64,000 bases of DNA from Heterohyrax brucei (GCA_028571685.1 CM053164.1:44256501-44320500); one strand, 5' to 3'. Positions 1 to 11,083 are shown, numbered from the stretch's first letter. The notes: generated by a model not told the origin, from the sequence alone. A program made the numbers and translations.

Positions 1-31
1 TGTCCTGTCCTGCAAGGTAAGCTTGAGTTTT

Positions 32-664
32 TGCTTTAGTTATCTAGTTCTGCTTTAACAGTAATACCACAAGTGCATGACTTTAAAAAGACAAATTTTA
101 TTTTGTTACAGTCCAAAAAACCAAAAAGCAAACCCACTGCTGTCAAGTTGATTCCAACTCATAGCGACCCTATAGGACAGAGTAGAACTGTCCCATAGAG
201 TTTCCAAGAAGCGCCTGGTGGATCTGAACTGCTGGTTTGGTTAGCAGACATGACACTTAACCACTATGCCACAAGTCCAGCAAGTTACAAATCCAAATTC
301 AGTATGAGAAATTATCACAGCCTAGTAGGCTAAAAGTCCAGATTCAGTACGAGAGCATCCTGGTGCAGGAGCCTAAGGTCCAAAGGACATGCACTCTCAG
401 CTCTTGGTACTGGTTTCTTGGTGGTATGAGGTTCCCAAATCTCCGCTTGCCTCCCTTTCTTTTCTACCCCAAGAGGCTACCCCAAGCCACAATACAATCC
501 CACACATTAAGTCTTGCCCTACCAACTCAACTGCAGCCCACCCACCCTCATTAACATCACCAAGATAGAAATTCCAACATGGAGAACATCACACAATACC
601 AGGAGTCTTGGCCCAGCCAAATTTCTACACACATTTTCTGGGAAGCACAATTCAATCTATAACA
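32..664 (-). mobile_element. Solo LTR, MaLR/MLT1-like, copy 1
   Basis: The element runs from a degenerate TG end (tgctttagttatctag) to ...aatctataaca and is flanked by a perfect 5-bp direct repeat, gtttt, at 27-31 and 665-669. Closely similar sequences occur at 50758-51251 and 54805-55256, and inverted at 23843-24336. The reading 'state of ctgctttaaca...accacaagtgg...cacagt' is the reverse complement of the 3' end of mammalian MaLR LTRs, so the LTR lies on the minus strand. A SINE interrupts it at 115-273. No internal retroviral sequence follows. The family name is an inference from memory of the consensus. Confidence 0.75.
115..273 (-). mobile_element. AfroSINE, short form
   Basis: On the plus strand it reads aaaccaaaaa..cccactgctgtcaagttgattcc..ccactatgcc, the reverse complement of a tRNA-related SINE whose head carries ..ggcatagtggttaag.. 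and whose tail resembles the RTE 3' end. The surrounding LTR resumes directly after it, and a short repeat, agtcca, is present on both sides. It is younger than the host LTR. Confidence 0.9.
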
Positions 665-889
665 GTTTTGCTTTAGTCACAACAGATTTCTCACATCACC
701 TGTCCTTTTTTCTCCCCATCTATCCATCTCTGTCCTCTGTCTGCCAAGGACCCCTTGTCATCTCTTTTCTTGTTTCTCCTCTTTTGTCCTTTGTTCCTTC
801 CTCTGTTCCTTTCTTGCCCAACACAAATGGCAGAAATTGTGTATAATCTACTGCTTTTTACAGAACTGGCTGTATGACAGTAATTTGGC
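665..889. other. No recognisable feature; pyrimidine-rich
   Basis: Between the LTR and the L2 piece the sequence is T/C-rich on the plus strand (about 690-810) with no motif I recognise. The open frames here are short and lack coding character. Confidence 0.5.
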
Positions 890-1530
890 AAATACTGAGT
901 TCCTACCATGCACCAGGCTGTCATAGATGCTGGGAAATGTACAGTGAACAAAACACACAGAGGCCACTGCTGACTTTCAGCTTAACTTTGAGGTCAAGGA
1001 AGGCCTAACAGAGGAAGTGATCACTCCACTGGGATCTGAGTAATGAAAAAGAGACAGCCCAGAGGATAAGATGGAAAAACGTTCCAACGAGCGAGAACAG
1101 CCTTATGCAAAGGCTTTGAGAAGAGTCTTATCTTGGTGCATTCTAGGAACAGAAACAAGATCGGTGAGCCATTCCTGATGTCCAGCTATTCACATGTAGA
1201 AGTCACTAGAAGTCCCTGGGTTCTTCAGCTGGAGTCACATCAAGAGAGAAAAGTGCCCCATGCCAAAGCTGAGAAGTCCAGGTTATGAACAGCCGGCATC
1301 TCCATTCCCAGCTATGGAGATGAGTCAAACTTATTTCTGCAAGTATTTGGGGACACTCTATATTTTTGAGGGGCAGTATCCTGTGCTTTCAGAAAACTCA
1401 TCTGGCAGTGAGGTGGGCAACCACACAGCGTAAAGAAAGGCCGAAACCCGAGCACAGAGAGGGAGGCCAGTGCAGCAGTCCAGGTGCAAGCTAGGATGGT
1501 AGCAGAGAAGGAAAGAAAGATGAGCTCTCT
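890..1530 (+). repeat. L2 LINE 3' region, diverged
   Basis: Ordered matches to the L2 3' end are visible: a 'actgagttcctaccatgcacc...gctgggaa...acagtgaacaaaa' segment near 893-950, then '...gaggaagtgatcactc...' and 'gcaaaggctttgag' near 1020-1115, and 'ggccagtgcagcagtccaggtg' near 1465-1486. Gaps and divergence mark it as ancient. It has no coding capacity. Confidence 0.65.
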
Positions 1531-2424
1531 CTAAGAAAGTGAGTATGGGTACTGTGTTCTTGGGAGGAAATAATCACTTTTGATGAAGCAGGAGAAATGA
1601 GTTTAAAGTAAAAGGCACTTTACCCATAATACAAGAGGGATTCCTCTGGATCCACCGGCAGGGGGAACGGGCGAGAACACAGGCGAGGCCAGCAGGAGAA
1701 ATGAGATGGCTCCAGGTTTTGCACAGGAGGGAGAATCCTCTTCTGCTGGGAGAGAACAGAATGAATCAGAGAGGGAGACCAGATACACTGAGAAGGCCAA
1801 GGAGGCAGACAGACTGCAGGCATCACAGAAACCCCGCGAAAGCAGGGGTCTTTGCCCGTGTGCGCTGCATGCATATGCTCAGCTGCAGGAAATGAATTCA
1901 ATATCTTTTTCATACAGTAAGCAATGAGGGCCGAACCTCTGTTTGTAAACTTTGTTCTCTTTTAGTAAACATAAAAATCACATCCTCCCTTTTACAGTTA
2001 TTTGAAATTTCAAAATAAACATATGACTAAAGACTAATCAAAGCAAGGTGATTTCAGACCACATTTCACATAACTCCTGTGCTGTCTGCCCAGGCTGTGG
2101 TCTGTACTAAGCTTGCTAAATTAGCTTGCACAACCTAAAAGTGTGCCCAGCTCTGCATACTAGTCTCTGGCTGGGTTCCTTAATTCAAAAGAAAAAGGAA
2201 AAATTCAACAGCCCAATAGGCTGCCAAGGCTAGTCTTTATAAATATGTACACAAATTCAGTCAACTGAAGAGAAAGCTTTGCTATGCTTTGGAAAGTTTC
2301 AGATAAAAGGCGTTTAAGTCAGATTTCTTTTAATCTCACTGAAGATCTCTCCCTTTCTCTCTTAACCTCTACCTCCGTTTCCATCTCTTCAGGACTAGCA
2401 AGTTAAAAGGAACATTCAAAGGAA
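1531..2424. other. No recognisable feature
   Basis: About 0.9 kb without a repeat or gene that I can identify. Short open frames on both strands near 1603-1927 overlap each other and show no recognisable protein signature. Confidence 0.5.
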
Positions 2425-2583
2425 AAAACCAAAGTCATTGCCATTGAGTTTATTTTCACTGGTAGCAACCCTATAGGACAGAGTACAATTGACTCATAGA
2501 GTTCTCAGGAGCACCTACTGGATTTCAACTGCTAGCCTTGTTGGTTAGCAGCTGTAGCACTTAGCCACTATCCATTAGGGTTT
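2425..2583 (-). mobile_element. AfroSINE, short form, diverged
   Basis: It reads aaaaaaccaaagtcattgcc..ctataggacagagta..catagagtt..ggttagcagctgtagcacttagccac on the plus strand, which is the SINE in minus orientation. It sits directly before an old L1 3' end. Confidence 0.85.
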
Positions 2584-2589
2584 CTCATC

Positions 2590-3300
2590 AGCAATTAGGC
2601 AAATGAAAATCAAAACCACAATGAATAAAGTACCACTTCACCCTATCAGGATGACTATTTAAAAACAGATAGTAACAAGCATTGACAAGGATGGAACCCT
2701 CACACATTTTTGTTGGGAATATAAACTAGCACAGATGCTTTGGAAACCAGTTGGTCAATTCCTCAAAAAGTTACACACAAAGGTATCATATGACCCAGCA
2801 GTCTCACTCCTAGGCACATGCCGAAGAAAAATGAAAGCACATGTCCAGACAAAAACCTGTGCATGAATGTTCACAGCAGCATAACTCGTGATAGCCAAAA
2901 TATGGAAACAATCCCAGTGTCCACTGGCAGACGGACAGATAAATAAAATGTGATATGTCCATACAACTGAAAACTTATCCAGCCACATAAAGGAATGAAG
3001 TAATGATATATGTTACCATGTATGTGAAACTTGAAAGAAGCCAATCACAAAATACCATATTAGATGAACTGCCCACAACAGACAAATCTATAGACAAAAA
3101 GTAGATTAGTGGTTGCTTAAGGCAGGGAGAGGGGAAGAAGTTTGACGGGAAATATTGAATGACTGCCAATAGATCCTGGGTTTCTTTTAGGGTGACCAAA
3201 ATTGGGGTGATAGCTGTGAATATACTAAAAATCATTAGCTCACACACTTTAAATAGATGAATTGTATGCATGTGAATTATATCTCAATGAAAGTACTACT
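2590..3300 (+). repeat. Old L1 LINE 3' end (ORF2 C-terminus and 3' UTR)
   Basis: The segment starts with the conserved ORF2 end (aaatgaaaatcaaaaccacaatga..) and continues through the usual order: the isoleucine-rich 'tatgacccagcagtctcactcctaggca' stretch, 'catgaatgttcacagcagca', 'ccagtgtccactggcagacgg', then a 3' UTR ending near 'atctcaatgaaa'. It is heavily mutated, and its 3' UTR differs from the younger L1 copies at 40829 and 51818. It looks like an older L1M-type copy truncated at its 5' end. Confidence 0.8.
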
Positions 3301-3629
3301 CCCCGACCCTGAAAAAAGAGCGAGAGTCTGACAGCAGGGCCAGAATAAAAACCAGGTGTGTCAGACCCATCGGAGTCAAGGTGGCCGCACAAGTGGTGAG
3401 GGAAGGAGGAGAGCCACATTCACGGCAAATTAAGAAAGAAAATCTCAGCATTCCTATTATTTGTGCTTTGCTATTTAAAGCGCCTTCTGTAACACGTAAA
3501 GGTCTGCCTATAAATTCTGACATCAGAGTTCTCTTTGGAACCATTTTTTCTAAACTTCCAGAAAGTACTTGCACCGAGACCTAAACAAAAAGAATTTCTG
3601 GCCTGGGTCATGTGTATATGTGCGTGTTT

Positions 3630-3664
<35 letters not shown>

Positions 3665-4271
3665 TGATTATAAAGGACTCCTGGGTATCTCTGGCCCTCA
3701 GGACCCAGGCCTACATGCAGACACAGTACAACCCTTAACCTTAAACATTGCTTCTTGACATAACACCCTCCAGAATTCAGGGAAACACTTCTTCACATCT
3801 TTTGTCCGGTCTTCGAAACAAAACAAGATAAAAACTGCTTTAGAATGATAATGGGTGATAGAAGCTCTTAGGTAAGAAAAGACAGGTTAAGCTGTTAAAT
3901 CCTTCCTCTTGAAGAGTATGAATGCAATAGATTTCTTCCTAACAAAACATCATTAGCCAGGAGTTCCAAGCATCCCCATTTGTTGCTTCTCTTTCACAGT
4001 CCTAGAAATATATTAGGGGAATCCAGCAGCATCGCCGTGACTGCACGTGGTGGCTAAGGGTGTTTGGAAACAGTGAATAGCTCATATTGCTTTAAAATAG
4101 AAAACATGATTCTTATTCTTTCCATTGGCAACTATATGGATACTAAATGTTAGGATTGCAATAATTTAATATTTATATTTATTAATATTTAATCACGTGT
4201 TCAAAAGTTTCTATTTTAAAATTCATCTTTATTCAAATGTATTACTTTTTCATTTTGTCATTTAATTCTAA
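3301..4271. other. No recognisable gene; contains a CA repeat
   Basis: The stretch has no identifiable repeat other than the (CA)n at 3630-3662. Open frames that cross the CA repeat are compositional artefacts. Confidence 0.5.
3630..3662. repeat. (CA)n microsatellite
   Basis: About 16 uninterrupted CA units, preceded by a short imperfect TG/TGTA run. It is a candidate polymorphic marker with Z-DNA potential. Confidence 0.95.
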
Positions 4272-4335
4272 TGCTGTTAGGTGCCAGTTGTTAGGAGTCA
4301 GTTCCAATTCATTAACACATTTCCTTATGGGAGAT
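4272..4335 (-). repeat. RTE/AfroSINE 3'-tail fragment
   Basis: The plus strand reads gctgttaggtgccagttgtt..gagtcagttccaattcatta, resembling the reverse complement of the RTE 3' end (..actgactc..ggcacctaacaac). Only the tail is recognisable. Confidence 0.5.
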
Positions 4336-4879
4336 GTGTTCTCAGTTCCACATAATTAGTTTACAAATTTTTAAAAATTAAAGTGTAAGCCATTATGAAA
4401 ATGACACTGCAATCCTTCACATCTTTAGTGCAGGAAGTAGAAGAAAAACCTTTGTAGAAGAAAAATCTTTCAGACTATCCAAAATACAGGAACAGTTGAG
4501 CACTGTTTATTTTCCTAAATAGAGGTTAGCCAGGACAACAAATTAGCAGTCTCTTACAAGGAGCAACAGTGGCTATAGTAGTGATCTTCATTGTTATGTA
4601 TACTACCAAGGCCATATTTTATAACTACCACTTCTTCTTTTTGTTTCCATCTTTGGCATTTCAATCATCAATAATTATCAATGCATCTTGTCAATTTGTC
4701 ATACTGTAGTGCCTTGTTTGTTGCTGTGATGCTGGAAGCTATACTACAGGGTAACCCATAATGTACAGGTTTCAGTTGAGCTTTCAGACTAAAACACACT
4801 AGGAAGAAGGATCTGGCAATCTACTTCTGAAAAAAATGGTCAGTAAGAACCTTCTAGGCATTAGCTAGCTGAAATGAAC

Positions 4880-7600
4880 CGGTTTGGGCCATTCTGAATC
4901 CAACAATCATATGGTCTACTATGCTGGGAATGAAAACTTGAAGAGGAACGATGTTGCTTCATCATCAAAAAGAACATTTCAAGATCTGTCCTGAAGTACA
5001 GTGCTGTCACTGATAGGATAATATCCATACACCAACAAGAAAAGCCAGTTAACATGAATATTATTCAAATGTATGCACCAACCACTAAGGCCAAAGATGA
5101 GGAGATTGAAGATTTTTACCAGCTTCTGCAGTCTGAAATTGATCGAATGTGCAGTCAGGATGCATTGATAATTACTGGTGACCGGAATGCAAAAATTGGA
5201 AACAAAGAAGAAGGATCAGTAGTTGGAAAATACAGGCTTGGTAACAGAAATAATGCCAGAGAGCACATGACAGAATTTTGCAAGACTAATGACTTTTTCA
5301 AGGCAAATACCTTTTAACCCACACACACAAGGACTGTACACATGGACCTCACCAGATGGAATACACAGGAACCAAATTGACTACATCTGTGGAAAAAGAT
5401 AAACTGTGATAGCATAGTGGTAAAGCACTATGTCCACTAACCAAAAGATTGGCAGTTCAAATCTGCCAGGGGCCCTTGGAAACTCTGTGGGGCAGCTCTA
5501 CTCTGACCTCTAGGATCACTAAGAGTCAGATTCAACACAACAGCAGTGGGTTTTTTGGTGGGTGGAAAAAGACAATGGAAAAGCTCCGTATCAGCAATCA
5601 GAACATGAGCAGGTGCTCATGGCACAGATCATCAATTGCTCATATGCAAATACAAATTGAAACTGAAGAAAATTAGAATAAGTCCACAAGATCCAAGGTA
5701 TGGCCTTGAGTATATCCCTTCTCAGTTTAAAGACCGTCTCAAGAACAGATTAGATGTGTTGATCACTAATGACCAGAGACCAGATGAACTGTTGAATGAC
5801 ATCCAAGACATCATCCACGAAGAGAGCAAGAAGTCATTAAAAAGACAGGAAAGAATGAAAAGACCATATTGGATGTCAGAAGAGAGTCTGAAACTTGTTC
5901 TTGAACATCAAATAGATAAAGCAAAAGGAAAGAATGGTGAAGTAAATGACCTAAACAGAAGATTTCAAAGAGCAGCTCAAGAAGACAAAAGAAAGTACTA
6001 TAATGACATGTGCCAAGAGCTGGAAATTGAGCCAGAATGGAAGAACACATTCTGCATTTCTCAAGCTAAAGAACTGAAGGAAACAATCAGGCCTCAAGTT
6101 CCAGCAGTGAAGGATTCTACAGGTAAACTATTAAATGACTCAGGGAGCATCAAAAGAAGATGGAAGGAATACACAGTCATCACAGCAGAAAGCACTAGTT
6201 GATGTTCAGCCATTTGAAGAGGTAGCATGTGATTAGGACCCAATGGTACTGAAGGAAGAAGTCAAAGCTGCGATGAAAGCACTGGCAAAAAACCAAGGCT
6301 CCAGGAATTGATGGAATATCAACTGAGATATTTCAACAAACAGATGTAATGCCAAAAGTGCTCACTCATTTATGCCAAGAAACTTGGAGGACAGCTACCT
6401 AGCCAACTGACTGGAAGAGATCCATATTTAAGCCCATTCCAAAGAAAGATGATCCAACCCAATGTGGAAATTACTGAGCAATATCGCTGATACCACACAC
6501 AAGTAAAATTTTGCCAAAGATCATTTAAAAGTGATTACAACAGTATATTGATAAGGAACTGCCAGAAATTCAAGCTGGACTGAGAAGAGGACATGGAACC
6601 AGGAATATCATTGCTGATGTCAGATGGATCTTCGCTGAAAGAAAAGAATACCAGAAAGATGTTACTTGAGTTTCACTGACTATGCAAAAGCATTTGATTA
6701 CATAGATCATACTAAATGATGGCTAACGTTGTGGAGAATGGGAATTCCAGAACACCTAATTGTCTCCTAAGGAACCAGTATATGGATCAAACGGCAGTCA
6801 TACAAACAGAACAAGGGGACACTGCATGATTTAAAGTCAGGAAAGGTGTGCATCAGTGTTGTGACCTTTCACCATACCTTTTTAATCTGTATGCCAAGCT
6901 AATAACTCAAGAAGATGGATTCTACAAAGAGCAAGATATCAGGATTGGAGGGTGACTTATTACAACCTGCATTACACAGACACCACCACCTTACTTGCTG
7001 GAAATGAAGATTTGAGACACTTATTGATGAAGATCAAGGACCACAGCCTTCAGTATGGATTGCACCTCTCTATCAGGAAAACAAAAATCCTCATAGTTGG
7101 ACCGGTAAGCAACATTGTCATAGATGTTACAAAAAGATTGAGGTTGTCAAGGATTTCATTTTACTTGGGTCCACAATCAACACCCATGGGGGCAGCAGTC
7201 AAGAAATCAAAAGATGCACTGCACTGGGAAAATCTGCTTCAAAGGAACTTTTTAAAGTATTCAAAAGTAAGGATGTCACCTTGAAGACAAAAACGCACTT
7301 GACCCAAGCCAAGGTATTTTCAATTGCATAATATGCATGTGAAAGCTGGACAGTGAACAAAGAAGACAGAAGAAGAACTGACGCCTTTGAATGGTGATGT
7401 TGGAGAAGAATGCTGAACATACCATGGATCGCCAAAAGAACAAACAGATCTGTTCTAGAAGAAGTACAACCAGAGTATTCCTTGGAAGCAAAGATGGCAA
7501 GACTGCATCTTACATACTTCAGGCATGTTGTCAGGAAGGATCAGTCTTTGGAGAAGGACACCATGCTTGCTAGAGTGGAGGGTCAGTGAAAAAGAGGAAG
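4880..7600 (+). pseudogene. RTE endonuclease-reverse transcriptase remnant (inner copy)
   Basis: RTE elements encode one protein with an apurinic-type endonuclease followed by a reverse transcriptase, used for target-primed integration. Here the endonuclease part is readable near 5054-5317 (INIIQMYAPT-like motif, LIITGDRNAK, GNRN.A.EHMTEFC), then a linker (5636-6202) and pieces of the reverse transcriptase (6300-7290). The catalytic YADD box is altered: the frame near 6970 reads HYTDTTT. Frameshifts, stops and a SINE at 5402-5562 break the frame repeatedly. It cannot encode an active enzyme. Confidence 0.85.
5402..5562 (+). mobile_element. AfroSINE, short form, inside RTE
   Basis: Head-to-tail plus orientation: gatagcatagtggtaaagcac (A-box like), ccaaaagattggcagttcaa (B-box like), then the RTE-like tail and a T/G-rich end. 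The 12-bp TSD tggaaaaagata / tggaaaaagaca lies at 5390-5401 and 5563-5574. It is younger than the inner RTE. Confidence 0.9.
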
Positions 7601-7915
7601 AATCTCGACCAGATGGATTGACACAGTGGTTGCAACAAGTTTAAGCATAAAGATGATTGTGGACATGGTGCAAATCTGGGAAGTGTTTCATTCTCTTGTT
7701 CATAGTGTCGCTATGAGTCAGAACTGACTCAATGGCACCTAACAACAACAAGAACTTTCAGAATAGCAATGGAACACTGTTTGACAAAGTGCCAGAAGAT
7801 GATCCTCTCAGGTTAGAAGGCACCTGATATATAACTGGGAAAGAGCTACCTCCTTAAAGTAGAGTTGATCTTAATGACATGGATGCATTCAAACTTTCAG
7901 GGGCTTTATCTGTAA

Positions 7916-8130
7916 AGAAGACAAACAATATTATTTTTAAAGTTTATATTTGGAACTATTCTAGGCATACCACTGTAGCACACAGCTTGCAAAGCAACCA
8001 CGATATGCCCTCATTTTCCTGGCTGTATTTAGGAGCAAACATTTTCAAAACATGAAATTAAATAAGAAAGGTCATATGACCTTGGATATGTTGTGTGTGC
8101 GGTTAACTATGTTTGGTTCTTTAAAAAAAA
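7916..8130 (+). repeat. Unknown retroposed sequence with poly-A, copy A
   Basis: The segment begins aagacaaacaatattattt and ends in an uninterrupted run of 13 A, interrupting the outer RTE. It matches 10868-11083 along its whole length (by eye about four of five bases, with small indels), and the similarity stops in the A run. The paralog has only seven A at that point. The 3' A tract and the interruption of a LINE suggest retroposition on the plus strand. I do not recognise the family, and no clear TSD is visible. Confidence 0.7.
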
Positions 8131-8559
8131 AAAAATGTGACACAAGTCCAAATGAGAAGAAATAACTGTAAACATCCATCAGTAATTGGAATGTGAAATG
8201 TAGAAAGCGTGAATGTAGGAAGATTGAAAGTCCTCAAAAATGAGACTGGACATATAAAGATCAATTTCCTAGGCATTAGTGTGTTGAAATGGATTGGTAT
8301 TGGCCATTTTTGAACTGGACAGTCATATGGCCTACTATGCCAAGAATGAAAAATTGAAAAAGAATGACATTGCATTCATCATCAAAAAAAAAAATATTTC
8401 AAGCTCTGTCCTCAAGTACAAAGCTGTCAGTGATAGGATAATACCCACACACCTACAAGGAAAACCAGTTCAAACTTACGTATCAACCACTAGTGCCAAA
8501 GTTAAGAAACTGAAGATTTTTAACAATTTCTGTGGTCTAACATTGATTTAATTCTAATA

Positions 8560-9252
8560 GTTGACATAAACATTATAGAAAAATTACTTTTTAAAAACTA
8601 TACAAAGTAATTCTAATTTTATATTTTTATGTTTACATTTAGATGAAAGCATATTTACACTTTAAACATTTTGAATACAATTACACTTTTAAAAAACTTG
8701 CTAGATTATTGCTGTCAATCAAACATAAATTACATTGAAATCTATCATAACAGCATAATCAGTGATTTTGCTGAAATAAAGTAAAATCAGTGCTGTGAAA
8801 TATTTAAATAAATAGTGAATAAATAAAAATAAATAAAGTATGAATAATGTCTTTTATTGTTCCTATAAACTATTGGACAACAGAACACCCAAACATGTGC
8901 CATATAATAAAACTTATAGTCATCTTTGATATTTTGATACCTCATGTCATATAAAAACTACAATTTTATAAATTTTTTATTTTGCTATTGATTTGTCCAG
9001 CTAAAATGGTAGACATACTTTAGTTAACAATTTTCAGCTTGATTTACAACTTTTAAAGGTGTAGACATACCACTGGGGCCTCCATTTGAGCTTATGTTGC
9101 CATGCTCTGCTATATTATGCAATGCCGAGGGCGGGCCTGCTTCTGGAGAAGGCCCAGGTTATGAAGTCAAAGTATAAGGATGTGTTGAGGACTTTTAACC
9201 CTTGCTTTTCCCTCCCCCCCAAAAAATTCCAGGAATTCTTTTGGGCAGGCAT
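8560..9252. other. No recognisable feature; AT-rich
   Basis: Very AT-rich sequence with no identified repeat. It includes a short aaataaataaa-type low-complexity patch near 8803-8840. Confidence 0.5.
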
Positions 9253-9458
9253 TCTTCTCTTGCTGTGTGCTGTCAAGCTGACTCAAACTCATAAAGACCC
9301 ATAGGGCAGAGTAGGAACACCCCATAGGGTTTCCTAGACTATAAATAGTTATGGAAGCACACTGGCAAATCTGTCTCTCCCAGAGCAGCTAGCAGGATTG
9401 AACCACAGACCTTTTAGTTAGCAACAAAGTGCTTAACCACTGGACAACTAGGGCTTCT
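9253..9458 (-). mobile_element. AfroSINE, long form
   Basis: Starts tgctgtgtgctgtcaagctgactc on the plus strand and ends ..cttaaccactggacaactagggcttc. It is about 45-50 bp longer than the short SINEs because of an extra middle module (..actataaatagttatggaagcac..). Confidence 0.8.
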
Positions 9459-10311
9459 TATTCTTCTTTTATTACACTTTAAACGCAAGTAAAACAGAAC
9501 TTGAGTCAATTCCCTAAGGCCTTGGAATTGAAGACGTTTTGTAAAAGTCTTTTCTTTTCAGATAAGGAAGTAACAGAGGTGTGAAAGAGGGAGAACCAGC
9601 CAGCGACAAGCCCAGTGACCTCAATAAAGCCCAAATGAGTGGAATCAACTTGACCTCAACAGGTTTATTTTTTGTTTTTGATTTTACAGACCCAAACCAA
9701 AAGGCCCCAGGGCACTAACTTTCCAGTGTGAATAGAGGAAGCCATTCCCAGTCTCTAACTCCACCTCACTGAAGCCCTGGAGGCCAAGATTCCGAGCTGA
9801 GACACAGCCTCCCCCTCAGCACTAGCTCCTCAGCGCGGCAGGGAAGTGACTGATCGTGCAAACCTTCACCCTGGCAAAAGCACTGCAAGACCAGGGCCAG
9901 GAAGATGGTGCCAGGAGTGGTCACAGAGGCTCTCCAGCAATATCCACCGCCTTTGGGTCTGGGTCTTATTAGCTCCTTAGGCTTTTGCTGTAAGAAAACC
10001 ACATCCTCTCTAGGCAGAGGAAACACAAAAAGTGTCCCTTCCTCCTTCCAGAAGCAACCCAGAGCCAGGAAGAAGGGGCTTAAGAGGAGCCAGGACTGAA
10101 TTTTAGCCCTCAGTGGCCCTCTTTACTGGCACAAGCGCAGGACACAACCTGTGTTACCGTACTTGGCCCTGGTCATGCTAGAGAAGAGAGGAGGCCCAAC
10201 CGCCCCAGTCATGGTTCAGACAACCTAGAGCAGAGATTCCAACGTTCCACTTCAGGCAGCCCTAGGTTGCACTGCCTCTGCCTCATCCCCAACAACACAT
10301 CAGTTGCCCAG
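9459..10311. other. No recognisable feature; locally GC-richer
   Basis: The part around 9700-10200 is GC-richer than its surroundings and has overlapping open frames on both strands (about 9766-10099). I recognise no protein signature or convincing splice-site arrangement, so I do not call an exon. Confidence 0.45.
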
Positions 10312-10508
10312 TCCCAGTTGCCGTCAAGTCCATTCTAACTCTTCATAACTTGTGTGTTTCAAAGGGCAACTGTGCTCCATAGGTTTTCACGGCTATAATC
10401 TTTCAGAAGCAGATCACCAGGCCTTTTTTCTGAGGCACCTGTGGGTGGGCCCAAACTGCCAACCTTTCAGTTAGTAGCTGCTGCTTAACCATTTACACCA
10501 CTGAAGAA
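10312..10508 (-). mobile_element. AfroSINE, long form, diverged
   Basis: Plus-strand order: gttgccgtcaagtccattcta, ccataggttttcacggctataat, agaagcagatcaccaggcc, gggtgggcccaaactgcc, aacctttcagttagtagctg..cttaacc. The agaagcagatcaccaggcc module marks the roughly 200-bp SINE variant. Confidence 0.85.
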
Positions 10509-10867
10509 ATCCATATTGGCCACAGCTATTCCCTTTTGCCTGATACGTAGTGTAGGGCTTGGTCTTGTCTGATTTGTTTCGAAGATAGGATTACACAGCT
10601 GTATGAAAAAAATCTTTTTAAATTCCTCAGATATATTAGTTACCGCATGATCTCTGGAGGCAATAGAAGAGGAGTAGAAAGTGGGGGTTATTTTCCTAGG
10701 ACGGCAATGGCTGGCCACTGGGTATCATCCCCTTCCCAGTGGGTGAGCTCCTCCTCTTTGCCCGATCAGGTGTTGTATTTTGCAACTACTTCAAATTTTT
10801 CAAGACTTCAGATGAGGTTTTGTTTGGTAAATTTCAATTGCTGGACTTTCATTCAACTTTTCACAAG
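10509..10867. other. No recognisable feature
   Basis: About 360 bp of unassigned sequence directly upstream of the paralog of the 7.9-kb retroposon. If that retroposon was copied from this locus, this stretch would be adjoining source sequence. Confidence 0.4.
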
Positions 10868-11083
10868 TCAAAGAGACAAACAATAATGTTTTTAACTTTC
10901 ATATTTGAAACTATTCTGGGCATACACCACTGTGAAGTACAGCTAGCAAAGTAACTATGACATTCCCTCCTTTTCCTGGCTAAATTTAGAGGGAAACATT
11001 TTCTGAATATGAAATTAAGTAAGAAAGGTCATAGGACAATGAATAATGTGTTGTGTGTGTGGTTAATTATACTTGGTTCTAAA
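10868..11083 (+). repeat. Paralog of the 7.9-kb retroposed sequence, copy B
   Basis: Starts aagagacaaacaataatg and runs to ..acttggttctaaaaaaa. It aligns end to end with 7916-8130. Unlike copy A it is not embedded in a recognised element, and its A run is short. It may be the source locus or simply another copy of an unrecognised family. Confidence 0.7.

Larger units (their letters stand above)
4855..7749 (+). mobile_element. Inner RTE LINE, 5'-truncated, inserted in the outer RTE
   Basis: The copy begins inside the endonuclease region (taggcattagctagc..) and ends with the RTE tail (..gactcaatggcacctaacaacaacaa). A near-perfect 10-bp TSD surrounds it (4845-4854 and 7750-7759), which supports insertion by target-primed reverse transcription into an existing RTE. 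A SINE interrupts it at 5402-5562. Confidence 0.85.
4684..8555 (+). mobile_element. Outer RTE LINE copy, split by two insertions
   Basis: Three blocks of one RTE copy are in order: 4684-4854 (5' UTR, catcttgtcaatttgtcatac..), 7760-7915 (5' UTR continuation, gaatagcaatggaacactg..) and 8131-8555 (start of the endonuclease frame, aaatgagaagaaataactg..). The first break holds another RTE bounded by aagaaccttc (4845-4854) and aagaactttc (7750-7759). The second break holds a retroposed sequence at 7916-8130. The copy stops near 8555 and lacks its reverse transcriptase region. Confidence 0.8.

Noticed and set aside
3471..3738. Open frames with VCVCVC or THTHTH runs
   Set aside because: Direct translation of the (CA)n microsatellite.
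5402..5562. tRNA-like sequence with A- and B-box motifs
   Set aside because: It has a SINE body and tail, a TSD and many relatives in the window; it is a SINE, not a tRNA gene.
7739..7750. caacaacaacaa runs at several places as microsatellites or CRISPR-like repeats
   Set aside because: They are the normal short tandem tails of RTE copies; no spacers of constant length.
9766..10099. Overlapping open frames in a GC-richer patch, possible exon
   Set aside because: No recognisable domain, no convincing splice sites, and both strands are open, which is typical of composition.
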